DNA of 13,471 nucleotides. Source: Candidatus Omnitrophota bacterium (GTDB lineage: Bacteria > Omnitrophota > Gorgyraeia > Gorgyraeales > Gorgyraeaceae). A program made the translations under genes and the position numbers. The stretch lies in contig JAPLMC010000045.1 of assembly GCA_026387215.1 (NCBI GenBank), positions 1 to 13,471 of the forward strand, given 5' to 3'. Of the stretch, positions 7,244 to 13,010 are shown piece after piece; the stretch's first letter is position 1; the number at the start of each line of letters is the position of its first letter. A model generated the notes under the pieces. The model ran no database searches, had not been told where the DNA came from, and saw only the letters and a list, made by a program, of their open reading frames with translations.

Positions 7244-7753
7244 ATGTTATACGTAAAGTTATCAAAAAGAGAAAAATACATTTTTACGGCAACAGCTATT
7301 TTTATTGCTATGATATTGTTGTATAATTTTATATTTGAACCTGGCTTTAAAAAATGGCAACTTATAAATACTGAGATAGAGGCTAAAAAGGCTAGAATAA
7401 ATAAGGGCATTAGGCTATTGGAAAGCAGAAATTCTATAATTGAAGAGTATAATAAGTATGCAAAATCTACAAAAAATATATCTAAGCTTCTGAATTATAT
7501 GGAAAACCTTGCGGATTCGCTAGACATAAAAACCAGCAATATAAAGCCTGGGCAAGCAATGGATAAGGAGTTTTCTAGAGAATATAGCGTAGAGCTTCAA
7601 ATAGAAGGGCAGTTACAGGATATAATTAAATTTCTATCTGAGCTTATAAAATTACCAACTATGGTAGTATTAAAAAAATTTGATTTCAGACTTATCTCGC
7701 AAAACCCACCTATTTTTAAAGGCACAATAATCTTCTCTAAAATTTTAATATAG
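7244..7753 (+). CDS. gspM: GspM/PilO-type inner-membrane platform protein
   Basis: 169 residues, bitopic. A short cytoplasmic start (LSKREKY) precedes a membrane helix at about 13-31, a coiled-coil stretch (about 36-80) and a small periplasmic ferredoxin-like domain with YSVELQIEGQLQDIIKFLSEL, the signature of PilO/GspM proteins. It is expected to dimerise with the periplasmic part of the GspL-like protein. No good Shine-Dalgarno is present (only AGG about 11 bases upstream), and the start lies next to the previous stop, so translation is probably coupled. It is the last gene of the first operon; no clear U-tract terminator follows, although an inverted repeat begins 15 bases after the stop. 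Confidence 0.8.
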   Translation: MLYVKLSKREKYIFTATAIFIAMILLYNFIFEPGFKKWQLINTEIEAKKARINKGIRLLESRNSIIEEYNKYAKSTKNISKLLNYMENLADSLDIKTSNIKPGQAMDKEFSREYSVELQIEGQLQDIIKFLSELIKLPTMVVLKKFDFRLISQNPPIFKGTIIFSKILI

Positions 7754-7767
7754 CTTTTAATTTTACC

Positions 7768-7824
7768 CCTCACCAGAAAGCCTTGCTTGCCTGTCTCGAA
7801 CGCAGTCGAGGAGTAAAGGTGAGG
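7768..7824. repeat. Nested inverted repeat (possible dispersed REP/MITE-like element)
   Basis: CCTCACC (7768-7774) is the reverse complement of GGTGAGG (7818-7824), and inside lies CTCGA-ACGCAG-TCGAG (7795-7810), a 5-bp stem with a 6-base loop. The stretch is GC-rich compared with its surroundings. Elements of this look often occur as dispersed intergenic repeats. Only one copy is in the window, so this is a structural observation and its mobility is a guess. It may help end the upstream transcript. Confidence 0.5.
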
Positions 7825-7901
7825 ATGAATAATGAGGTTGGCTCTGGGTTCGTTCAAGTGAAACCAACAGCAAAAGATGCCACGGCTATAAATCCTTGAT
7901 C

Positions 7902-7931
7902 TTCACAATTTGTGCTTTGCTATGTTATAAT
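7902..7931 (+). promoter_or_regulatory. Sigma70-type promoter with extended -10 (distal)
   Basis: TTCACA (7902-7907), an 18-base spacer and a perfect TATAAT (7926-7931) preceded by TGT, giving the TGn extended -10 form. The start point would be near 7938, about 175 bases before the MerR-type gene, leaving a long leader that includes the dyads and the repeat. Confidence 0.55.
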
Positions 7932-7941
7932 GTTAAAAAAC

Positions 7942-7969
7942 TTGACTATTTAAAAATATAGTATATACT
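7942..7969 (+). promoter_or_regulatory. Sigma70-type promoter (proximal)
   Basis: TTGACT (7942-7947), a 16-base spacer and TATACT (7964-7969). The -10 box runs directly into a 9-bp inverted repeat (7968-7991), so a protein bound there would cover the start point. It is probably a second promoter for the merR-exeA-gspD unit. Confidence 0.55.
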
Positions 7970-8013
7970 TACTCTCTAAGCGGAGAGTAAGCTGTCGCTA
8001 TCTATATAGATAG
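7968..8013. promoter_or_regulatory. Two adjacent dyads downstream of the promoter (possible operators)
   Basis: CTTACTCTC (7968-7976) and GAGAGTAAG (7983-7991) form a perfect 9-bp stem with a 6-base loop. Seven... six bases further, CTATCTATATAGATAG (7998-8013) is a perfect 16-bp palindrome. Both lie at or just after the predicted start point, where repressor sites or 5'-leader structures are common. Which protein would bind is unknown; the MerR-type product is the nearest candidate. Confidence 0.5.
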
Positions 8014-8017
8014 TAAG

Positions 8018-8117
8018 AACTTGACAAAACTGACATTGACATTGTTAGAGTGTCAAGATTATGTCTATTATGGTATAAACTTGACAAATGTGACATTGTT
8101 AAAGTGTAAAGATTATG
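8018..8117 (+). repeat. Imperfect tandem duplication with TGACA boxes ahead of the MerR-type gene
   Basis: Copy A is 8018-8063 and copy B 8078-8117; both run from AACTTGACAAA to AAGATTATG, and copy A has one extra GACATT. TGACA occurs at 8022, 8031, 8037, 8082 and 8091, and its complement TGTCA at 8051; in both copies the first two boxes start 9 bases apart. CTTGACA (8020-8026) and TGTCAAG (8051-8057) of copy A are inverted. The ATG ending copy B is the start of the MerR-type gene; the equivalent ATG in copy A (8061) opens a 5-codon frame, MSIMV. It may be an operator array. Confidence 0.65.
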
Positions 8118-8357
8118 GAAAATAAGATATATTTAATAAAAGATTTGGCTAGGCTGAGTGGGCAGACGGTTTATACTCTTAAATATTATTTGAATATTGG
8201 GCTTATTAAAGAAGTCGGCAGAAGTCCTGAGACTAGTTTCAGGTATTTTGATGACAGCACAATAGGGAGATTAAAAAAGATACGCGAGTTGCGCAGAGAA
8301 AATAAGTCAATAACAGAGATAAAGGAAATTTTAAGCATAACCACCTCAACCGCGTAG
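8115..8357 (+). CDS. Small MerR-family DNA-binding protein (HTH domain only)
   Basis: 80 residues. The MerR winged-helix pattern is clear: YLIKDLARLSGQTVYTLKYY (helix-turn-helix, residues 6-25), LNIGLIKEVGRSPETSFRYF (wing) and LKKIRELRRENKSITEIKEIL (about 53-73). The long dimerisation helix and effector domain of full MerR regulators are lacking, so it senses no ligand in the usual way and may act with a partner or as a simple DNA binder. There is no good Shine-Dalgarno; the start is fixed by the alignment of the HTH. It follows the operator-like array, so autoregulation and control of exeA-gspD are plausible. Its last codons and stop lie inside a strong hairpin. Confidence 0.82.
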   Translation: MENKIYLIKDLARLSGQTVYTLKYYLNIGLIKEVGRSPETSFRYFDDSTIGRLKKIRELRRENKSITEIKEILSITTSTA

Positions 8358-8390
8358 GTTACCGCAGGTAACCTACGCGGTTTCTTTAAC
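8348..8390 (+). terminator. Rho-independent terminator or attenuator over the MerR-type stop codon
   Basis: A perfect 16-bp stem (8348-8363 with 8367-8382) with a 3-base loop (GCA) and a T-rich run (TTTCTTT, 8381-8387). Its GC-rich core makes it the most stable hairpin in the window. It contains the TAG (8355-8357) of the MerR-type gene and ends 9 bases before the ATPase start. With no promoter visible after it, transcription of exeA-gspD must read through, so partial termination (attenuation) is likely. Confidence 0.8.
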
Positions 8391-8391
8391 T

Positions 8392-9222
8392 ATGTCATAT
8401 TATAGTATCCTTAATTTGAATAAAGAGCCGTTTTCAACAAGTCCTGATCCATATTTTTTCTATCCATCTACTTCTCACAAGCAGGCAATGCAAAGACTTG
8501 AAATAGCTATTAGATTAAGAAGGGGTCTCAGCGTTATTCTAGGAGATGTTGGTATTGGCAAAACAACTCTTGCTAGGGCTCTTATACAGGAACTGCACTC
8601 TACTAATGGAGCTATAACCCATATGATACTGGACCCTTCTTATGATTCAGAGTTTCAGTTTGTAACAATTCTTGCTAAACTTTTTGGAATAAAAGGCACA
8701 TTTCGCTCTACTTTAGATTATAAAGAAGCAATAGAAAGGTTTTTATTTAAGAAATGCGTTGATGAAAGTCATATAATAGCCCTTATTATAGACGAAGGAC
8801 AGAAAATGAGTTTATCCACATTAGAACTCTTGCGCACGCTTTTAAATTATGAGACCAATGAATATAAACTTCTTCAGCTTGTTATTATGGGGCAGATGGA
8901 ACTTCTGCCTAAATTGCAGCGTATAAATAATTTTTCAGACAGGATTAGCTTGAAATATATACTAAATCCTCTGGACTATAATGAGACTAAAAACATGATA
9001 GAATTCAGACTTAAACAGGCAGGTGCTGCATCGGGCAAGGAGATATTTACAGAAAAAGCAATACTAACGATATATCAATATACTCAGGGCTATCCTCGCA
9101 AGATTGCAGCTGTGTGCCATAATTTGTTGGAAGAGCTTGTAATGAAAGATAAAAGGATTATTGAGGAAGATTTGGTAAACGAGGTGATGGAAAAGGATAG
9201 AAAGGTGGTTTTGGTATCATGA
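8392..9222 (+). CDS. gspA: ExeA/GspA-type AAA+ ATPase, secretin assembly helper
   Basis: 276 residues. The start MSYYSILNLNKEPFSTSPDP is the classic ExeA opening. Walker A GDVGIGKTT lies at 51-59, Walker B LIIDEGQ at 131-137, a sensor-like LVIMGQ at 163-168, and a possible arginine finger in FSDRI at 181-185; the C-terminal lid ends about 265. In Aeromonas, ExeA (547 residues) adds a membrane helix and a peptidoglycan-binding domain and works with ExeB to place the ExeD secretin. Those two parts are missing here, so this is the cytoplasmic ATPase core only, and the next gene may supply the membrane part. It has no Shine-Dalgarno (a T-rich tail lies upstream). It overlaps the next gene by ATGA. 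Confidence 0.88.
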   Translation: MSYYSILNLNKEPFSTSPDPYFFYPSTSHKQAMQRLEIAIRLRRGLSVILGDVGIGKTTLARALIQELHSTNGAITHMILDPSYDSEFQFVTILAKLFGIKGTFRSTLDYKEAIERFLFKKCVDESHIIALIIDEGQKMSLSTLELLRTLLNYETNEYKLLQLVIMGQMELLPKLQRINNFSDRISLKYILNPLDYNETKNMIEFRLKQAGAASGKEIFTEKAILTIYQYTQGYPRKIAAVCHNLLEELVMKDKRIIEEDLVNEVMEKDRKVVLVS

Positions 9223-9728
9223 TAGAGTCTACCCCTGAAGGAAAACTTTTAAATCTTATAAGAAAAAGCCAATCAAAGATAAAGTTGGGAGATGATTTGA
9301 AGATATTTACAAAGGTGAATATTTTATTAATAGGTTTTATAGCGATAGTAGCTGTTGTTTTTATGGCGGATATGTTTATTTTTAAAGAAAAACCTTTGAC
9401 AGAACCTGTTCAGGCTAAAGTTACTCAGGTGAGTCAAGTACAACCTATATCGAGAGAAAGCGTAGAAGAGGATAATGCAATGGATCAGGCTTTTCCTGAT
9501 AAAAATATCAGCATAAAAAAGATTTCCAGAGAGGAAGTTCTTGGAAACTTTACTTTATTAGGTATTATTACAGGCGATAATAATCAGGCAATAATAGAAG
9601 ATAAGGTTTTAAAGAAAACATTTTTTCTTTATAAAGACGATTCGCTTGGAGATTTTAAAGTATATGATATAAAAGATAGCGTAGTGATCTTAGAGTACAA
9701 AGGAGAAAAGATAGAGCTAAATATATAG
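9219..9728 (+). CDS. GspB/GspC-HR-like bitopic membrane protein
   Basis: 169 residues: cytoplasmic 1-32, one membrane helix 33-54, a variable acidic linker 55-105, and a small beta-rich periplasmic domain 108-169 (LGNFTLLGIITGDNNQAIIE, FFLYKDDSLGDFKVYDI, SVVILEYKGEKIELNI). That strand pattern fits the homology-region domain shared by GspB, GspC and PilP, which binds the N0 domain of secretins. Overlap with the ExeA-type gene and the secretin directly behind favour the GspB/ExeB role. A truncated GspC is the alternative. There is no PDZ domain in this protein. Confidence 0.65.
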   Translation: MIESTPEGKLLNLIRKSQSKIKLGDDLKIFTKVNILLIGFIAIVAVVFMADMFIFKEKPLTEPVQAKVTQVSQVQPISRESVEEDNAMDQAFPDKNISIKKISREEVLGNFTLLGIITGDNNQAIIEDKVLKKTFFLYKDDSLGDFKVYDIKDSVVILEYKGEKIELNI

Positions 9729-9764
9729 ATTCTAAATTGTTTGCTATTTAAATGGAGAACATAT

Positions 9765-11948
9765 ATGAAAAAGTTTATTATCAGCATAATATTAGTTGTA
9801 GTTTTTTCAGGCCTAATTTTTGGAGCGCAACAGAACGACACGGATCTTATATCTTTGGATCTTAAGGGTATGGATATAAGGGATGTCTTGAAAATATTAG
9901 CGCAAAAAAGCGGACTTAATATAGTTGCTGATACTAATGTGAAAGGAACAGTTACATTATACGTAAAAGATATAAGCCTCATAGATGCTCTTAATATAGT
10001 GGTTTCTGCAAATAATTTAGCTTATGAGGAAAAAGGAAGTCTTATAAGAGTCATGAATGATAGGGATTACGAAATGATATATGGAAAAAGATTTAATGAC
10101 AGGACTAAAACAGAAATAGTTAAGCTCAATTATGCAAATGTGCAAGAAATTGGAAATGCCCTAAGTCAGATAAAAACAAACATTGGCAAGGTGATTTCAG
10201 ACGATACATCTAATACTATTATTCTTATAGATAGCCCTGAAAATATAAATAGTATGAAAAAGATTATTTTAGAAATGGATGTTCCATTAATTACAAAAAT
10301 CTTTAGTCTTGATTATGCAAAAGCTGAATTATTAAAGGATAAAATAGGCGAGGTAGTTTCTAAAGGCGTTGGGAGCGTGAAATTTGATGAGAGGACTAAT
10401 AAACTAGTGGTTAAAGATACTTCCCAGAAAATAGAAGACATTAGGCGCATAATCGAGGCATTTGATGAAAAAACCAGGCAGGTTCTGATAGATGCTAATA
10501 TTGTGCAGGTTACGCTTTCGGATAAATATAGCTATGGAGTAGACTGGACGAATATTGCGAAGATAGGCGATGTAACACTTACAGGAGACACAAGTCTTAG
10601 TGCAGGCTTGACAAATTTGACCCCTTCAACCCTTAATATAGCTACTACAAGTGGGAAGCTCTCTGCAATAGTAAGCTTGTTAAAAACATATGGAGAAACC
10701 AATGTTTTATCAAGGCCCAGGATTATGGTTATGGACAAACAGGAGGCAAAAATTTTAGTAGGCGCGAAAGAGGTATATGTTACAAGTGAGGTTACCACTA
10801 CAAGCGGAGGCACGTATCATACTACGGATCATGTTGAGTTTGTAGACGTAGGTGTAAGGCTTGCCGTAGTTCCAGAGATAAGCAGAACGGGTTTTATTAC
10901 ATTAAAGATAAAGCCGGAAGTCAGCAACGCCGACGCTACAAAAACAGTTGAATTAAAAAATCCAGACGGTTCTACAAGAACTATTGTGCCTTACGTAACT
11001 ACTTCCGAAGCAGAGACATCTGTGGCAGTGAGGGATGGAACAACTATAATAATCGGGGGATTAATGAAAGATACTCTTATAGACCATGTAGAGAGAGTAC
11101 CTTTTTTGGGAGACATACCTTTAATAGGAAAACTTTTCTCTGCTAAAGGCAAGAGCAAGGAAAAAACAGAACTTGTAATATTTTTGACTCCGCATATTAT
11201 TGAAGGAGATAAAACTACAGAAGATGCACAAAAATACATAGCTGACTGGGATAAAAAAGCAGAGAAGATAGACATAGAAGAACAGAAGGAATCCGAGATC
11301 AGACTATCCAAGGCATTGGCTGAGAAAAAAGAGTCTGTCAAAAAAGAGGACATAGCTAAAAAAAGTGATATAGATTTAAACAAAGAACAGCCAAAACAAG
11401 AAACTGTGGCTGAAAAGACTGTGGCTAAGAAAAAAGATGCAGATTTCAAAAAGGAACAGCTAAAACAAGAAGCTGCTGCTAAGAAGATTAACGCAGATTT
11501 AAAGAAAGAACAGCTAAAACAAAAAGCTCCGACTAAAAAAACTGTAGCTAAGAATAGTAAGCAGTCAAACCAAAAATGGGCGCCTATTTTAGGAGCAAAG
11601 AGCCGCGAAGTTAAAGATGCGGAAAAGTCTGAAACAGGAGATAATTTAGAGCCTTCAGTTGCTAATGGAACGCCTTATGAAGAGTACTGTTCTAAAATCG
11701 GGCAGGAAATAAATAATCTGGCAAAACTGGATAAGGATGTTATTGGGATAAGTGGGGATGTGGAATTACAGTTTACGCTGGATAAAGAAGGATTTTTAGT
11801 AAGAGGCCCTGTAGTGCTTAATAATCCTGATCTCAGGCTTGTAAGAAGCATTGTAAGGATTGTCAAAAAGGCGTCTCCGTTTCTTCGTTTTCCAAAGGTA
11901 CTTAAGAAAGATCAGGCAGATTTTAACGTAGTTGTAAGATATCAATAA
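9765..11948 (+). CDS. gspD: Secretin GspD/PilQ-type with C-terminal TonB/TolA-like extension
   Basis: 727 residues, outer-membrane exit pore. ATG 9765 is chosen because GGAG at 9754-9757 precedes it and a signal peptide follows (KKF, hydrophobic 4-20, AxQ-type end near 21-23). Order: STN/N0 domain about 27-97, N1-like 116-172, a second ring domain 175-235, the secretin channel 239-480 with VLSRPRI and the signature VPFLGDIPLIGKLF (445-458), ending FLTPHII. Beyond 480, where most relatives soon end, come an acidic/Lys-rich linker with three copies of KKxxADLKKEQLKQ (532-586), a disordered part to about 635, and a terminal domain (636-727) whose VELQFTLDKEGFLVRGPVV...SIVRIVKKASPFLRFP pattern resembles TonB/TolA C-terminal domains. 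It has only two N-ring domains after N0, nearer to PilQ/MshL than to a classical GspD. Confidence 0.93.
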   Translation: MKKFIISIILVVVFSGLIFGAQQNDTDLISLDLKGMDIRDVLKILAQKSGLNIVADTNVKGTVTLYVKDISLIDALNIVVSANNLAYEEKGSLIRVMNDRDYEMIYGKRFNDRTKTEIVKLNYANVQEIGNALSQIKTNIGKVISDDTSNTIILIDSPENINSMKKIILEMDVPLITKIFSLDYAKAELLKDKIGEVVSKGVGSVKFDERTNKLVVKDTSQKIEDIRRIIEAFDEKTRQVLIDANIVQVTLSDKYSYGVDWTNIAKIGDVTLTGDTSLSAGLTNLTPSTLNIATTSGKLSAIVSLLKTYGETNVLSRPRIMVMDKQEAKILVGAKEVYVTSEVTTTSGGTYHTTDHVEFVDVGVRLAVVPEISRTGFITLKIKPEVSNADATKTVELKNPDGSTRTIVPYVTTSEAETSVAVRDGTTIIIGGLMKDTLIDHVERVPFLGDIPLIGKLFSAKGKSKEKTELVIFLTPHIIEGDKTTEDAQKYIADWDKKAEKIDIEEQKESEIRLSKALAEKKESVKKEDIAKKSDIDLNKEQPKQETVAEKTVAKKKDADFKKEQLKQEAAAKKINADLKKEQLKQKAPTKKTVAKNSKQSNQKWAPILGAKSREVKDAEKSETGDNLEPSVANGTPYEEYCSKIGQEINNLAKLDKDVIGISGDVELQFTLDKEGFLVRGPVVLNNPDLRLVRSIVRIVKKASPFLRFPKVLKKDQADFNVVVRYQ
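11358..11522 (+). repeat. Three in-frame repeats coding the Lys/Gln-rich linker of the secretin
   Basis: Copies of a 14-residue unit start at 11358, 11427 and 11481 (secretin residues 532, 555 and 573). Copies 2 and 3 are almost the same in DNA over GCAGATTT and GAACAGCTAAAACAA. The unit is Lys-rich with alternating charge and would be flexible or a single alpha helix. Copy number may vary between strains. Confidence 0.7.
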
Positions 11949-11953
11949 TTCTC

Positions 11954-11980
11954 TTGACGTATAAGAAATAATAATATAAC
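11954..11980 (+). promoter_or_regulatory. Weak possible promoter before the PDZ gene
   Basis: TTGACG (11954-11959) and TATAAC (11975-11980) are separated by 15 bases, shorter than ideal. The start point would be within a few bases of the ATG at 11990, which has no Shine-Dalgarno, so a leaderless message is conceivable. Co-transcription with gspD is equally possible. Confidence 0.3.
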
Positions 11981-11989
11981 CTATCTAAC

Positions 11990-12955
11990 ATGTTTAAGTA
12001 TTTTAAAATAGTATCTATAATATTATCTCTAACCATAACAACCTTAGCCAGGCCTGTTTTTGCTGATTCGGTTGGTACTATTGAGGATAGCAAGTCTTCA
12101 TTGTATGTGGTTATTGGTACTGAGAATAAAGGTAAAAAACTTTACGGAAAAGGAGATATTTTTTCTTCCGATAAGAATCCTGCAAAATTTCTTAAGATAT
12201 CAGATATAAAAAAAGATATCCTTATATTAGAAGACGTAGCTTTAAATAATAGTATTATAGTAAAACCCGGAGAAGGCATTCCTATAGAAAACTCTGGGAT
12301 GATCTTTGAAAAAACAGTCGAATCCAGAGTTTTGGAATATAGTTACAATAAACCTGCCGGAGAACTTACAAAGAATCAGTCAGAAGATTTTAAAATAAAA
12401 AGCCTTGATAAGAAGAAGATCGTACTGGAAAAATCTTATGACGTTTCTCTTCAAGCTAAACAACTTTCTGATAAAGAAAAGGATATTTTTAGTAGCCCCA
12501 TAGACCATAGTGCTGATAAAAAGATTATAATTGCAGAACTTTTCAACAATATAGAGTCGCAAAAAATAGGTGACTCTATATGGGAGCTGAATAGAGGTAG
12601 TAATAAGTCCGCGATACATAATATAGGCGCTGCTCTTATATCTGCAATAAAAATGGTAGAGCCTAGATATAGATTTGGAGAAGGGCCTAGTTTGAAATTT
12701 AGTACAGACCTTGGCACGGTAGTTGTGAATCAGGAAGGTTTTCTTGTTCAGAATATTGCTGTTGCAAAACTTACAGAGACTTTTGGCATAAAGCAGGGTG
12801 ATGTTATTAAAAGCATAAACGGATATCCTGTGAATAGTCTTTTTGGGATATACAGGATATACGAGGATGTTGCGTCAAATAAAACTACCAAGCTCTTAAG
12901 TATTGATATTGCAAGAGGCGGAAACAAAGAAATACTGATTTATAAAATAAGGTAG
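11990..12955 (+). CDS. GspC-like periplasmic protein with signal peptide and C-terminal PDZ domain
   Basis: 321 residues. N-terminal hydrophobic stretch 8-20 followed by PVFA-DS, so a signal peptide cut after Ala25 is likely; an uncleaved anchor, as in GspC, is possible. Residues about 38-100 form a beta-rich domain (LYVVIGTENKGKKLYGKGDIF, ISDIKKDILILED) resembling the GspC homology region. A Lys/Glu-rich middle (100-200) is not recognised. Residues 241-318 are a PDZ domain: LGTVVVNQEGFLVQNIA, FGIKQGDVIKSINGYPVNS and a final LLSIDIARGG strand. The HR-then-PDZ order equals GspC, the link between inner-membrane platform and secretin, and it lies next to gspD. No Shine-Dalgarno is seen. The stop codon sits in a hairpin. 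Confidence 0.72.
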   Translation: MFKYFKIVSIILSLTITTLARPVFADSVGTIEDSKSSLYVVIGTENKGKKLYGKGDIFSSDKNPAKFLKISDIKKDILILEDVALNNSIIVKPGEGIPIENSGMIFEKTVESRVLEYSYNKPAGELTKNQSEDFKIKSLDKKKIVLEKSYDVSLQAKQLSDKEKDIFSSPIDHSADKKIIIAELFNNIESQKIGDSIWELNRGSNKSAIHNIGAALISAIKMVEPRYRFGEGPSLKFSTDLGTVVVNQEGFLVQNIAVAKLTETFGIKQGDVIKSINGYPVNSLFGIYRIYEDVASNKTTKLLSIDIARGGNKEILIYKIR

Positions 12956-12980
12956 AGAATGGTTTAAAACCGTTCTCTAC
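12952..12980 (+). terminator. Stem-loop over the stop codon of the PDZ gene (end-of-operon hairpin)
   Basis: GTAGAGAATGGTT (12952-12964) pairs with AACCGTTCTCTAC (12968-12980): 13 bp including one T-G wobble, loop TAA. It contains the TAG of the PDZ gene. No T-run follows on the + strand, so it is not a classical intrinsic terminator; a Rho-assisted end or a 3' stabiliser fits better. Confidence 0.5.
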
Positions 12981-13010
12981 AAATAAAGATTTAGAAAGGA
13001 AGGCAAAAAA

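Larger units (their letters stand above)
7754..8114 (+). promoter_or_regulatory. Intergenic control region between the two secretion operons
   Basis: 361 bases without a convincing gene. In order: a nested inverted repeat (7768-7824), a 24-codon reading frame I do not believe (7825-7899), two sigma70-like promoters (7902-7931 and 7942-7969), a 9-bp stem (7968-7991), a 16-bp perfect palindrome (7998-8013), and an imperfect tandem duplication with repeated TGACA boxes (8018-8117) that runs into the start of the MerR-type gene. The left end must also terminate or stabilise the gspF-M transcript. The density of dyads suggests tight control of the merR-exeA-gspD unit. Confidence 0.7.

Noticed and set aside
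7834..7868. GGGTTCGTTCAA, similar to a tRNA T-loop.
   Set aside because: No acceptor, D or anticodon stems can be built around it.
7825..7899. A 24-codon frame starting ATG after GGTGAGG.
   Set aside because: The possible ribosome site is too close to the ATG, it begins inside the inverted repeat, and the peptide is not recognised.
8081..8110. TTGACA with TGTAAA 18 bases on, as a promoter directly before the MerR-type gene.
   Set aside because: The -10 match is weak and the start point would fall at or inside the start codon; the TTGACA is better explained as part of the repeated boxes.
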